A DNA stretch of 64,000 nucleotides from Brumimicrobium sp051745635 (lineage in GTDB: Bacteria > Bacteroidota > Bacteroidia > Flavobacteriales_D > Crocinitomicaceae): the NCBI GenBank assembly GCA_051745635.1, contig JBNJEH010000001.1, positions 1 to 64,000 of the forward strand. Reading direction: 5' to 3'. The position numbers were made by a program, and so were the translations under genes. Below, piece by piece: positions 16,387 through 26,208 of this stretch. The notes under the pieces were generated by a model. It was given only the letters and a program-made list of their open reading frames with translations. It had not been told where the DNA came from and ran no database searches. The stretch's first letter is position 1. Each line of letters begins with the position of its first letter.

Positions 16387-17283
16387 ATGGTAGAACAGAG
16401 CGAAAATACGAAAAGGAAAATAACTAAGCCAAAATGGCTGCGCGTGAAATTGCCGACTGGAGAAGAATTCCGCAAGGTGCGCAAATTGGTCGATGAGCAC
16501 GAATTGCATACGATTTGTGAGAGTGGTAGCTGCCCGAACATGGGTGAATGCTGGGGCGAAGGAACGGCAACGTTCATGATTTTAGGTAATGTCTGTACGC
16601 GTTCATGTGGTTTTTGTGCTGTAAAAACGGGTCGTCCGGATGAGGTCGATGAATTTGAACCGGGACGCGTAGCTCGATCTGTGAAGTTGATGGGCGTAAA
16701 ACATGCCGTGATCACATCTGTCGATCGCGATGACTTGCAAGATGGTGGAGCCGATATCTGGGCACAAACTGTAAGGGCTATACGCAAGCAGTCTCCCGGA
16801 ACCACGCTCGAAACGCTTTTACCTGATTTTGCAGGAAAGTGGGAGAATCTGGAGATCGTAACAGACGTAGCTCCTGAAATCGTCTCGCACAATTTGGAAA
16901 CAGTGCGCAGGTTGACGAAAGGCGTTCGTATACAAGCCAAATATGATCGTAGTCTCGAGGCGCTTTTTCGCATTAAAAAGGCGGGAATGCGCACAAAATC
17001 GGGAATAATGCTCGGCCTTGGTGAGACACATGATGAAGTATTGGAAACGATGCAGGATATGCGTTCTGTAGGAACCGATATTGTCACGCTCGGGCAATAT
17101 TTACAGCCCACGCCAAAACATTTACCCGTCGAGGAATTTGTTACGCCCGAACGTTTTGAAGAATACCGCGTCCGGGGATTGGAAATGGGCTTTAAATATG
17201 TGGAATCAGGTCCGCTCGTTCGCTCTTCTTATCATGCTGAACGCCATATTTTTGATATGAAGCAGGAGAAGGAAGTGGTGTAG
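16387..17283 (+). CDS. lipA: Lipoyl synthase
   Basis: Radical SAM enzyme that inserts two sulfur atoms into protein-bound octanoyl groups to make lipoyl cofactor for pyruvate and 2-oxoglutarate dehydrogenases. The 298-residue protein has both iron-sulfur sites: the auxiliary cluster motif C44-x4-C49-x5-C55 and the radical SAM motif C70-x3-C74-x2-C77 (CTRSCGFC). The C-terminal RSSYHAE motif is also there. Length is normal. No lipB or lipoate ligase is adjacent. Confidence 0.97.
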   Translation: MVEQSENTKRKITKPKWLRVKLPTGEEFRKVRKLVDEHELHTICESGSCPNMGECWGEGTATFMILGNVCTRSCGFCAVKTGRPDEVDEFEPGRVARSVKLMGVKHAVITSVDRDDLQDGGADIWAQTVRAIRKQSPGTTLETLLPDFAGKWENLEIVTDVAPEIVSHNLETVRRLTKGVRIQAKYDRSLEALFRIKKAGMRTKSGIMLGLGETHDEVLETMQDMRSVGTDIVTLGQYLQPTPKHLPVEEFVTPERFEEYRVRGLEMGFKYVESGPLVRSSYHAERHIFDMKQEKEVV

Positions 17284-17353
17284 ACATGTATAGTTATTTT
17301 AAAAGTTTAAATCGTCGACGTTTAATCGCACATTTTTTTGTATTAATTTTACA

Positions 17354-17361
17354 TAAGTTTG
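17354..17361 (+). promoter_or_regulatory. Candidate -7 box for the large T9SS cargo gene
   Basis: TAAGTTTG matches TAnnTTTG and lies about 90 nt before ATG 17451; a TTTG occurs only 13 nt upstream, closer than usual. Confidence 0.4.
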
Positions 17362-17450
17362 AATTGCAGTTAACAGAATTTAAGAAATTAAAAATTTATG
17401 CTTAAATTGGCGGTTCAATTTTGTTATGAAACCGAATTTTAAATAGGATT

Positions 17451-20400
17451 ATGAAACGGAATAGTATAATTATCAGTGGTTTGGGTGTTGCTGCGGTGGC
17501 AGTTTCGTTGTTTCTTACGACTACAATGAGTAGTGACGACGTTGCTAAGTACACAAAAAATCGAGAGAGTTTAGACCAGGAGCAGGGAGCAAATGGTATG
17601 TTGGAATGGTTGAAATCGACCATGACAGATGTTGAGACAAATGATGTTATTACTGAAAGTCGTTTGAAAGAGGTGATGACGCAGTACAGAAAGAGCGGTA
17701 GTATGTCTAAGGCTATTACAGTTGACTGGATTGAACAAGGTCCTGACAACATTGGAGGTAGAACCAGAGCTATACTTGTAGACCATTTTAATGATAAGGA
17801 AATTTGGTCAGGCGGCGTTTCCGGAGGATTGTTTAAATCTGAAAACCGTGCCAATAATTGGTCGCGTATAGATAATTTTCCCGGCGGTCAGTTTATCTCA
17901 TCAATAGAACAAGATGCTGAAGGCAATATATATGTAGCGACAGGCTCTGCAGATGAAACGTGGACTGGAGCGGGCGAAGGACTATTTGTAACTCCTGATA
18001 AAGGAGAAACCTGGGAACTTGTCACGGGAACAGATAGTGAGTCGCGTATTAATCGCGTGGCAGCGACTCAACACAGTTCAACCGTTTATTTCACGACGAC
18101 TACTGGGTTAAAGAAGTTCACGTATGGCGGTTCTGTTGATAATGTAGCTTCTTTTCCGGGGACTGGTGCTAAAACGTTAGCCTATTCGGATGATGGAGAA
18201 GTGTTGGTTGTTGCTGCAAATAATAATAAGACTTATGTTTCTACTGATTGGGGGCAAAATTTCACAGGTGTTTCGGGTAATGATCCCAATCAGTTGCCTT
18301 TTACGAATTTTACGAGAATAGAATATGCGATTTCTTCGAAAAAGTCGAATGGGAAATATTCAATATACGCAGCATTAACGTCTAATGACAATCAAGGGCA
18401 ATGGATATCTTTAGATGATGGTGAAACATGGCATGAACATACTCCGGATACTGATCCAAATATAACGAACGGTGTTATTGATTATCGTGGTCAGGGTACT
18501 TATAATTCTGTAGTTTCTTTTGATCCATCAGATCCTAAACGTGCTATTGTAGGAGGTATTGATTTGCATGAATGGAAGCAGCAGATTAATAATCCTCCCG
18601 CGGGTAGCTGGAATAAAATTTCTATCTGGAATGTTAATCCCACTAGTGAGTTTTATGTTCACGCAGACAATCATGAGCTAAAATGGGATGATGATGAGCG
18701 TCTTTATATTGGTAATGATGGAGGAATTGGTGTTTCGACTGATAAAGCACAAACTTTTTACCCAGCGAACCGCGGCTTTAATATTACTCAGTTTTATCAC
18801 GTTGGTTATGATAGAAATGGAAGTGTTATTGGCGGAACTCAGGATAACGGTTGTTTGTATAACGATCATTCAAATGGAACTTATCAAGAATTCAGACAAG
18901 TTTCAGGAGGTGATGGATTTTCAACGGAAATTTCGTTTTTCAATCCGGATGTTTTCTTTACGAGTAGTCAATATAATTCGTTCTTTAGAACTGCTGATGG
19001 AGGTGAAACGATGAATGCCTTCGAACCAGATTTGCCTAGCTATCCTCCCACGGGTGAAGCCGGTGTTCATCCATTTAGTTCTGCTTTTCATTTTGTTGAG
19101 TTTTATGATGAAAATTCGGAAGATTCAGTCAACTTCGTTCCACAAGCGAATTACGATGCCGGCGATAATGTGAGAGTCCCAAGTTTGGCAACAGGTGATA
19201 CAATAGATTATATTACTTCTGATCCGCTTTTTTACGATGATACGTTGCTTTACGATCCAACATTGACTACAACAGAATATGAAGTGTTTGATAAAGAAAG
19301 TGGTGCTATGTATGACCTAGGGGTCTATTCGTTTACGTATTTCCCTACTGCTTCTGGGAATTACCCTCCTGAAATCGATGATACCTTAGAAGTTTTTGTA
19401 CCCAATGGGCCTGACACTGTTGTAGTTGATTCAGTTAATGCATATAGTAATTACTTTGGAACAAATGCAGGTGCTGGCGATACACTAGATATGCGAAAAG
19501 ACACGGTTCGACTCGGTGTCGCCTGGAGTTCAGTGAAAGTTCAGGATCCTTATCAATCCTGGTTCGTATTCTACACTGCTGAAAATGGTGGAGAAATTTG
19601 GGGAACTCGAGATGCAGCTCGTCTTTCAATCGCTGATCCGAAATGGGTACGCCTGATCGACGGAATAGGAAATGGTTCTTCTGGTTCGAATGCACCACCA
19701 AAACTTGATTTTGCATGGAGTACAGATTTGAATCACATGTTCGTGACAACTGGAAATTCTATATATAGAGTTGATAGCTTGGGGTCTGTATATTCTACTG
19801 ATCCCGATTTCGAATCGAAATGTGATATCGATGCTGGTGCGTCAGAAACAAATATTGCCACAGTGCAGAATGGATCTTTCGAAGGAATAGGATTAAACCC
19901 TGATAATAGTGATGATTTAGTTGCAGTTCAAGGGTTTAATGGTGATGTGTTCCGTTCATCAAATGCGACTTCAGCCACGCCATCAATGACAAGCGTGGGG
20001 TCTCAGAACGGATTGGCATTTTATGACGTAATCGTCGATCGCAATGATAGTGACCTTTTATTTGCCTCTACATTTAACGGGGCTTCCGTTTCAGAGGATG
20101 GAGGTGCTACCTGGACAGATGTTACACCTTCTGGAGCGGAAGGAACGCCATCTTTCGAAATACGCCAGTCGTGGAGAACCTGGGAAGAAGGAAATAGAAG
20201 ACCAGGAGAAATTTATCTTGCTACTTATGGTAGCGGAATCTGGTCCACTGATGCAGTGCTTTCTGTGAATGCTCCTGAGCCGATTGCTCAGAAAGACGAA
20301 GCTGATGAATTCTCGATGGAAGTTTATCCAAATCCTTCGCGTTACAATTCTACGCTCATCGTGGATATGAAGGATGATAATGACCTCGAAATACAGTTCT

Positions 20401-20561
20401 TCAATATTTCTGGTCGAATGGTTAAAAACCTTACGGTTACAGATGCGCACATCGGACGAAATGAAGTGATGTTCAGCGCAGAAGATTTACCACAGGGTAC
20501 ATATTTGATCCGCGCTAAAAGCGGTCAGCAACGTCAAACGACGAAGTTTGTTAAGATGTAG
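17451..20561 (+). CDS. T9SS-exported beta-propeller (BNR/sortilin-like) protein
   Basis: A 1036-residue secreted or cell-surface protein. It has a signal peptide (about 1-27, SGLGVAAVAVSLFLTTTM). A region of repeated propeller blades runs from about 100 to 540 and again from 780 to 940, with BNR/VPS10-type Asp-box motifs such as TPDKGETWELV, STDWGQNF, SLDDGETWH and SEDGGATWTDV. A T9SS type A sorting domain lies at about 955-1036 (VYPNPSRYNSTL ... FNISGRMVK ... PQGTYLIR). The family includes sialidase-like, xyloglucanase-like and adhesive proteins, and no catalytic residues can be assigned. A middle segment of about 240 residues (540-780) rich in Asp and Tyr lacks Asp boxes. The gene is monocistronic with a strong terminator. 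Confidence 0.88.
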   Translation: MKRNSIIISGLGVAAVAVSLFLTTTMSSDDVAKYTKNRESLDQEQGANGMLEWLKSTMTDVETNDVITESRLKEVMTQYRKSGSMSKAITVDWIEQGPDNIGGRTRAILVDHFNDKEIWSGGVSGGLFKSENRANNWSRIDNFPGGQFISSIEQDAEGNIYVATGSADETWTGAGEGLFVTPDKGETWELVTGTDSESRINRVAATQHSSTVYFTTTTGLKKFTYGGSVDNVASFPGTGAKTLAYSDDGEVLVVAANNNKTYVSTDWGQNFTGVSGNDPNQLPFTNFTRIEYAISSKKSNGKYSIYAALTSNDNQGQWISLDDGETWHEHTPDTDPNITNGVIDYRGQGTYNSVVSFDPSDPKRAIVGGIDLHEWKQQINNPPAGSWNKISIWNVNPTSEFYVHADNHELKWDDDERLYIGNDGGIGVSTDKAQTFYPANRGFNITQFYHVGYDRNGSVIGGTQDNGCLYNDHSNGTYQEFRQVSGGDGFSTEISFFNPDVFFTSSQYNSFFRTADGGETMNAFEPDLPSYPPTGEAGVHPFSSAFHFVEFYDENSEDSVNFVPQANYDAGDNVRVPSLATGDTIDYITSDPLFYDDTLLYDPTLTTTEYEVFDKESGAMYDLGVYSFTYFPTASGNYPPEIDDTLEVFVPNGPDTVVVDSVNAYSNYFGTNAGAGDTLDMRKDTVRLGVAWSSVKVQDPYQSWFVFYTAENGGEIWGTRDAARLSIADPKWVRLIDGIGNGSSGSNAPPKLDFAWSTDLNHMFVTTGNSIYRVDSLGSVYSTDPDFESKCDIDAGASETNIATVQNGSFEGIGLNPDNSDDLVAVQGFNGDVFRSSNATSATPSMTSVGSQNGLAFYDVIVDRNDSDLLFASTFNGASVSEDGGATWTDVTPSGAEGTPSFEIRQSWRTWEEGNRRPGEIYLATYGSGIWSTDAVLSVNAPEPIAQKDEADEFSMEVYPNPSRYNSTLIVDMKDDNDLEIQFFNISGRMVKNLTVTDAHIGRNEVMFSAEDLPQGTYLIRAKSGQQRQTTKFVKM

Positions 20562-20591
20562 CACTATGCTTGCAACAAATAATTGAATGGA

Positions 20592-20623
20592 GGTCTGGAT
20601 GCGCAAGTGTCCAGACCTTTTTT
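20592..20623 (+). terminator. Rho-independent terminator of the T9SS cargo gene
   Basis: A perfect 8-bp stem GGTCTGGA/TCCAGACC with a 10-nt loop is followed directly by TTTTTT, 30 nt after the stop codon. The rest of 20624-20844 has no gene; a second imperfect hairpin (GTTCCAG...CTGGAAC) lies near 20697-20730. Confidence 0.92.
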
Positions 20624-20844
20624 ATTGACTACCTGGCGAAAGAGAAGTCATTGCATTTGTATACCGCTAAAAGGTGATGGTACTTTTGACTTCAGCCGTT
20701 CCAGGGTTCTTCCTTGCAAGCGACTGGAACCTTTAGGCTACGTCCAATAAACTCGCGGTAATACCCAATAATATAGCGTGATGGATGCTGGCGGTGTTGT
20801 TTTTCGTTCATAAGAATTGATGAAGTAAGCAGAATGATATGGTA

Positions 20845-21213
20845 CTAGTACTCATTTGTGCTCAGCATAACCAATGTGCAGGCGGGCACAACTTCAATAT
20901 TCGCATTCTCGAGTAATTCGATGAGCTCGGGATTGTTCGTACCGGGATTGAAAATAACACGTTTTGGAGCCAATGCCAGGATATCATCATAGTACTGAAC
21001 TTGATTTTTCTTCGATAGATACAAGGTAACCGTATCCACTTTTTCATCTGTCGGAAAATGCTTTTGAATGGGTGTTCCGTTGACTTGTCCTTCTCGGTAA
21101 CCTACTGCAATGATCGGGTGATGGTGATCCTGCAACCGGCGAATGGCAATATTTGCATAGCGCGAAGTGTTTTCACTGGCACCTAATACGAGTGTTTTCT
21201 TTTGATCTGACAT
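20845..21213 (-). CDS. CoA-binding domain protein (YccU-like)
   Basis: A 122-residue cytosolic protein consisting of a single CoA-binding Rossmann domain. The N-terminal VLGASENTSRYANIAIRRL matches the nucleotide loop of the CoA_binding_2 family, and IFNPGTNNPEL and the final PACTLVML are also typical. Members are widespread in Bacteroidota and their function is unknown. It stands alone between a terminator and the divergent aminotransferase gene. Confidence 0.85.
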   Translation of the reverse strand: MSDQKKTLVLGASENTSRYANIAIRRLQDHHHPIIAVGYREGQVNGTPIQKHFPTDEKVDTVTLYLSKKNQVQYYDDILALAPKRVIFNPGTNNPELIELLENANIEVVPACTLVMLSTNEY

Positions 21214-21437
21214 GAATGTAAATTTAAGAAAAAATTGAAGATGAATGATCGTTTGAGCTCCGCCTTGATTTCCAACGATGATCCTTCATTTGTTGAATTT
21301 GATAATTATAAATTGTTTGCGCTGCTATGTTTCAAAAATAGAATTCGAGAATGAATCAGAGATGATAAAACAGACTGAAAATCCCGTGAAATCATCAATG
21401 AATCGATCTTATCGCGTATGGAACAAATAAAAAGTTT

Positions 21438-21445
21438 TAAATTTG
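21438..21445 (+). promoter_or_regulatory. Candidate -7 box for the aminotransferase operon
   Basis: TAAATTTG fits TAnnTTTG and lies 20 nt before ATG 21466. It supports that start rather than the longer frame from 21418; no good -33 element is seen. Confidence 0.4.
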
Positions 21446-21465
21446 TTTCTAAATACGAGAATTCA

Positions 21466-22659
21466 ATGATACAACTGTCAGATCGTTTGTTGGCTATGGA
21501 AGAATCCGCAACTATTGCCATGTCGCGCAAGAGCCGGGAACTGAAAAGTGAAGGGAAAGACGTGATTTCCCTGAGCCTGGGTGAGCCTGATTTTCACACC
21601 CCTGATTTTATCAAGGACGAAGCCAAACAGGCAATGGATGATAACTACACGACCTATACGCCCGTACCTGGATACCAGGAGCTGCGCGAAGCGATTTGTG
21701 AGAAGTTTCAACGCGATAATGCATTGCATTACACACCAGACCAGGTTGTTGTATCTACAGGGGCAAAACAATCGATAGCTAACGTGGTGATGAGCCTCGT
21801 AAACCCCGGAGACGAAGTCATAATTCCAGCGCCATATTGGGTGTCTTACATCGAAATTGTAAAGGTTGCCGGCGGGATTCCTGTTATTGTGAACGCTGAT
21901 ATCAATGCCGACTTTAAGGTGAGTGGAGAAGAAATTGCCCCACATATTTCGAAGCGGACAAAGTTGATCATTTTTTCCACGCCCTGCAACCCAACAGGAT
22001 CTGTATATTCAAGAGCTGAATTGAAAAGCATTGCCGATGTGTTAGCGCAAAATAAACACGTCGTAGCGCTTTGCGATGAAATTTACGAGCACATCAATTT
22101 TAAATCAAAACACGAAAGTTTAGCTCAATTTGATGAAATTTACGATCAAGTGGTTACGGTTAACGGTGTTTCCAAGGCCTGGGCAATGACGGGCTGGAGA
22201 ATTGGTTATATTGGCGCTCCGAAAACGATCGCCGCAGCTTGCTCTAAAGTACAGGGACAATTTACCAGTGGAGCAAATGCTATTGCCCAGCGCGCAGCAA
22301 TCGTAGCGATGAAAAAGGAACCAAGCTTCCTCAAGGATATGCTGAATGCCTTTAAAAGTCGCAGAGCATTGGTGCTGGATGAACTCAAAAAAATAGATGG
22401 TGTTAAGGTGAATGAACCAGAAGGAGCCTTTTACTTTTTTCCAGATATTACCAGCTTCTTTGATAAATCGTGTGGCGAATACACTATCAACAGTGCAACA
22501 GATCTTTCCATGTACCTTTTGGAAACGTGTCAGGTAGCAGTAGTAACCGGTCAGGCTTTTGGAGACCCGAACTGTGTTCGTATTTCTTATGCAACGGATG
22601 AAAAAACGTTGAAAGAGGCTATCCACCGAATGGACAATGCTTTGCAAAAATTGAAATAA
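21466..22659 (+). CDS. PLP-dependent aspartate-type aminotransferase
   Basis: Fold-type I aminotransferase of 397 residues, probably using aspartate or aromatic/other amino acids with 2-oxoglutarate. PLP contacts are visible: N175 (CNPTG), D204 and Y207 (CDEIYEH), Schiff-base K237 (GVSKAWAMTGWRIGY), and the carboxylate-binding Arg in CVRISYA near 374. It resembles bacterial class I-beta aspartate aminotransferases. It is the first gene of a tightly packed run (aminotransferase, rfaE1, trkH, ubiE) in which each stop overlaps the next start. Confidence 0.9.
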   Translation: MIQLSDRLLAMEESATIAMSRKSRELKSEGKDVISLSLGEPDFHTPDFIKDEAKQAMDDNYTTYTPVPGYQELREAICEKFQRDNALHYTPDQVVVSTGAKQSIANVVMSLVNPGDEVIIPAPYWVSYIEIVKVAGGIPVIVNADINADFKVSGEEIAPHISKRTKLIIFSTPCNPTGSVYSRAELKSIADVLAQNKHVVALCDEIYEHINFKSKHESLAQFDEIYDQVVTVNGVSKAWAMTGWRIGYIGAPKTIAAACSKVQGQFTSGANAIAQRAAIVAMKKEPSFLKDMLNAFKSRRALVLDELKKIDGVKVNEPEGAFYFFPDITSFFDKSCGEYTINSATDLSMYLLETCQVAVVTGQAFGDPNCVRISYATDEKTLKEAIHRMDNALQKLK

Positions 22660-23648
22660 TGAGACCGGTACAGCTTTTTGAATCATTTCCAAAAAAGCAC
22701 ATTGTCGTCATCGGCGACGTGATGATTGATGCTTACCTGAAGGGAAAGGTCAATCGCATGAGTCCCGAGGCACCTGTGCCCATCGTTAATTTTACGGGAC
22801 GCGAGGAGCGACTCGGGGGAGCGGCCAATGTTGCTCTGAACCTGACGAGTTTAGGTGCCAAGGTTACGATGGCTTCGGTTATTGGAAACGACACTGCTGG
22901 TCAGCAACTTTATAATTTGCTAGATAAACACGGCATTGGGACCTACGGTCTGGTCGAATCAAAAGAGCGTCAAACCACGATTAAAACGCGTGTACTGGGT
23001 AATAATCAGCAATTGTTGCGCGTGGATCAAGAACAAACCAATGCAATTGACAAAAGTGCTGAGGAGGCCTTAGTTGCTAAAGTGATTCAATTGATTGATA
23101 CTGGATGTGATGCGATTATTTTCGAAGATTACAACAAAGGAACGCTGACCAAAGGAGTGATTGAAAATATTATTGACTCTGCGAATCAACGCGGTGTGAT
23201 TACTACTGTCGATCCCAAGTTGGAGCATTTTCTGACATATAAAAATGTAACACTTTTTAAACCGAATTTAAAAGAATTGGGGGAAGGGTTAGGAAAGAAG
23301 ATTGATGGAGCTGATCTGGACGCTGTAAAAACGGCTGTGAATGAGTTGCAGAAGCTCATCGCGAGTGATTACTTGTTTGTAACCATGAGTGAATACGGCG
23401 TGTTGATGCGTCACAAAGATAAATATTTCACCAGTGCTGCGCACCATCGGAACATTACAGATGTTTCCGGAGCCGGAGATACTGTGATCGCTGTGGCTAC
23501 ATTGTGTCTGACTGCCGGTCAATCACCTCAGAATATTGCCGAGATCGCAAATCTCGCCGGAGGAATCGTGTGTGAATATCCAGGTGTAGTTGCTATTGAT
23601 GCCGATCGTTTGTTGCAAGAGGTTCAAAAACTCGATATTCGATGCTAG
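22659..23648 (+). CDS. rfaE1: D-glycero-beta-D-manno-heptose-7-phosphate kinase
   Basis: PfkB-family kinase that adds the 1-phosphate to heptose 7-phosphate on the way to ADP-heptose. The protein has 329 residues, matching the kinase half of HldE only; the adenylyltransferase (rfaE2) domain is absent and must be encoded elsewhere. Seen are the N-terminal VIGDVMIDAYLKGKVNRMSPEAP block, RLGGAANVALNL, and the ATP/anion-hole motif DVSGAGDT at 268-275 with catalytic D274. It starts inside the TAATG junction with the aminotransferase gene. Together with rfaD at 4672 it supports an ADP-heptose pathway. Confidence 0.92.
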   Translation: MRPVQLFESFPKKHIVVIGDVMIDAYLKGKVNRMSPEAPVPIVNFTGREERLGGAANVALNLTSLGAKVTMASVIGNDTAGQQLYNLLDKHGIGTYGLVESKERQTTIKTRVLGNNQQLLRVDQEQTNAIDKSAEEALVAKVIQLIDTGCDAIIFEDYNKGTLTKGVIENIIDSANQRGVITTVDPKLEHFLTYKNVTLFKPNLKELGEGLGKKIDGADLDAVKTAVNELQKLIASDYLFVTMSEYGVLMRHKDKYFTSAAHHRNITDVSGAGDTVIAVATLCLTAGQSPQNIAEIANLAGGIVCEYPGVVAIDADRLLQEVQKLDIRC

Positions 23649-25468
23649 AACAGTTTCGAGAAGCGGCGAACCTGCGGTTATACAACTCCAAAGATACCGC
23701 GTTGAAGATTTTTCGATGGGCGCATATATTAGTGGCCCTATCGATGATTGGCGTGTTGATTTATTATTATGGTTTTCCTCAAACGACGGACTCCAGAGAA
23801 TCGCTCATGCGTGTTATTGAATATAGTTTCATTTTTTATATTCTGCGTTTTATCGCTAAATTAATCTACGATTTCCATCCGCTTCAATATATAAAAACGA
23901 ACTGGGGTGAATCATTGATTGTTTTGGTTCTTTTTGCAGAGGGTATTGCTTACAATTTCTTCGACACGCTACTCCTCTCCAAGTTCTTTACATGGTTGGG
24001 AATAGAAGGCTTTTCCGACTTTTCGAATGTATTTGTCCAGGTCTTTTTTATCATCTATATCTTTACGGAAATTTTTAAGAAACGCGATTTCAGACAGTGG
24101 TTTAAAATTCATCCCGGATTATTATTCACTATGTCTATCGGCGGGATCGTGTTAATCGGTTCTGGTTTGCTTATGCTTCCCGAAATGACCATCCCATCGG
24201 TGGATTTAAATTATACGGACTCCGTGTTTTTGTCGATGTCCTCCACGAGTGTGACGGGTTTAACGACAATAGATATCGCAACGGCACTGACCTTTAAAGG
24301 ACAAATGGTCGTTCTCTTTCTGATACAGATTGGAGCGTTGAACACAATCGCTTTCGCAGCGCTTTATTTACTTATTGCCAAATTTGGAGTGGGCCTGAAA
24401 CAGCACGACGTGATCGAAGATTTTGTAAATCAAGAGTCTTTTCTTGACACTGAAAACATGTTCGCGCGTATCGTAAAGTGGACATTAGCTATTGAGCTTG
24501 TAGGTTTTGTTCTGATTTACTTTTTACTTGAACCCGTGGGTATTTTTGCCGAGCCGGCAGACCACATCTTTCAATCTGTGTTTCATGCTGTATCGGGCTT
24601 TTGCAATGCCGGATTATCCATTATTCCCGGAGGTATGATGAACGAACAAGTTGTGGGTAATTACGGCTTCCATATCGTTATTCTGGTGTTGTTTTTTCTG
24701 GGTGGATTTGGAATGATTTATTTGTTTGATTTATTCCAGTTAAAACGACTCCGCGAACGTATGAGATTCCCCTGGAAAACGATTCAGCTCGGAACGAAAA
24801 TTTCGCTTTATTTTACACTTGGATTGCTTGTAGCAGGTGCTGTAATTTTCCTGATCTTTGAATATGACAACACATTGGAAGGTAAATCGAGTATCGGAAC
24901 GATCGTTACAGCGCTGTTCGAATCGATGACGACCAGGAATGCCGGATTTAATACAGTTGACACGTCGGCTTTAAGTTTACCGGTATTGGTCTTTTTCTTA
25001 TTCCTCATGTTTATCGGTGCAGGATCGAGTTCGGCAGGTGGAGGTATCCGCGTATCTACCTTCGGAGTCATGGTGGCATCTGTGATTTCTACAATTCGCA
25101 GAAAACCTCATTTAGAACTTTTTAAACGGACATTAAGTAACGATTTAGTGCTCAAGGCATATTCCATTTTCGTCTTTTTTATTGTTGGAAATTTAGTGGG
25201 AATATTTGTTTTACTCATTACCGAACAAGGAGCGATAGAGTCGGGGCAGTTTTCTTTAATGGACATTATTTTTGAACACGTTTCGGCTGCGAGTACTGTA
25301 GGATTATCAACGGGAATTACGGCAGAATTATCAACTCCCGGCAAATATGTGTTAATTGTCGCGATGTTTATAGGTCGTGTGGGAACATTAACGCTCGCCT
25401 ACTTGTTTGGAAAGCAAGTCATGAGTAGAAAATATAAATATCCTTCGGGACATACAATGGTGGGATAA
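23642..25468 (+). CDS. TrkH/KtrB-type potassium uptake protein with N-terminal membrane extension
   Basis: Inner-membrane cation channel subunit, 608 residues. The TrkH/KtrB core of four M1-P-M2 repeats occupies about 155-608, with pore segments such as SMSSTSVTGLTT, AVSGFCNAGLSI, SMTTRNAGFNT and SAASTVGLSTG. The first about 150 residues add roughly four hydrophobic helices not found in E. coli TrkH, a form I associate with Bacteroidota. The partner TrkA/KtrA regulator is not in this window. It overlaps rfaE1 by 7 nt and ubiE by one base. Confidence 0.92.
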   Translation: MLEQFREAANLRLYNSKDTALKIFRWAHILVALSMIGVLIYYYGFPQTTDSRESLMRVIEYSFIFYILRFIAKLIYDFHPLQYIKTNWGESLIVLVLFAEGIAYNFFDTLLLSKFFTWLGIEGFSDFSNVFVQVFFIIYIFTEIFKKRDFRQWFKIHPGLLFTMSIGGIVLIGSGLLMLPEMTIPSVDLNYTDSVFLSMSSTSVTGLTTIDIATALTFKGQMVVLFLIQIGALNTIAFAALYLLIAKFGVGLKQHDVIEDFVNQESFLDTENMFARIVKWTLAIELVGFVLIYFLLEPVGIFAEPADHIFQSVFHAVSGFCNAGLSIIPGGMMNEQVVGNYGFHIVILVLFFLGGFGMIYLFDLFQLKRLRERMRFPWKTIQLGTKISLYFTLGLLVAGAVIFLIFEYDNTLEGKSSIGTIVTALFESMTTRNAGFNTVDTSALSLPVLVFFLFLMFIGAGSSSAGGGIRVSTFGVMVASVISTIRRKPHLELFKRTLSNDLVLKAYSIFVFFIVGNLVGIFVLLITEQGAIESGQFSLMDIIFEHVSAASTVGLSTGITAELSTPGKYVLIVAMFIGRVGTLTLAYLFGKQVMSRKYKYPSGHTMVG

Positions 25469-26208
25469 TGAGTGTAAAAGAAAAAAAGGTCGTAAAACCT
25501 TATAATAAATCGGATCAATCTAAGAAAGAAGAAGTTGCCGAGATGTTCGATAATATCTCTGAACGCTATGATTTCCTCAATCATTTTTTATCGCTGGGCA
25601 TCGATAAATTGTGGCGAAAGAAAGCGATCAAACTGTTGAAACCGCTAAAGCCCAAAAAAATAATCGATTTGGCCACAGGTACGGGAGATTTTGCCATTGA
25701 AGCTTTAAAACTCAATCCAAATCGAGTAGTGGGGGTGGATATTTCCAATGGAATGCTGGAGCAGGGGCGTATAAAAATGAAAAAGCGCGGAGTGGATAAT
25801 ATTATTTCCATGGAGTACGGAGATTCGGAGCACCTGCCTTTTGACGATGGAACTTTTGATGCACTCACCGTAGGATTTGGGGTGCGCAATTACGAAAATC
25901 TCGAAAAAGGGCTCGCTGAAATGCTGCGCGTGCTCAATGAAGGAGGGATGGCCGTTATTCTCGAATTCTCGAAACCGAAAAAGTTTCCCGTGAAGCAGGC
26001 TTTTGGATTTTATTCCAAATATATCATCCCGTTGCTCGGCAAATCAATTTCCAAAGACGCTTCGGCATATTCCTACCTTCCCGCGTCAGTACAAGCTTTT
26101 CCCGAGGGAGAGGATTTTAAGGATATCCTCAAAAAAGTTGGGTACAAAGATGTCCGGTCGAAAATGGTTTCAGGCGGTATTGCGACGATTTATTACGGCG
26201 TGAAGTAA
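25468..26208 (+). CDS. ubiE: Demethylmenaquinone methyltransferase
   Basis: SAM-dependent C-methyltransferase making menaquinone from demethylmenaquinone (UbiE/MenG/COQ5 family); 246 residues. Family signatures are present: MFDNISERYDFLNHFLSLGID at 26-46, motif I IIDLATGTGDF at 65-75, and FGVRNYENLEKGLAEMLRVLNEGG. As Bacteroidota generally use only menaquinone, the menaquinone step is the probable role. It is last in the 21466-26208 run. Confidence 0.95.
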   Translation: MSVKEKKVVKPYNKSDQSKKEEVAEMFDNISERYDFLNHFLSLGIDKLWRKKAIKLLKPLKPKKIIDLATGTGDFAIEALKLNPNRVVGVDISNGMLEQGRIKMKKRGVDNIISMEYGDSEHLPFDDGTFDALTVGFGVRNYENLEKGLAEMLRVLNEGGMAVILEFSKPKKFPVKQAFGFYSKYIIPLLGKSISKDASAYSYLPASVQAFPEGEDFKDILKKVGYKDVRSKMVSGGIATIYYGVK

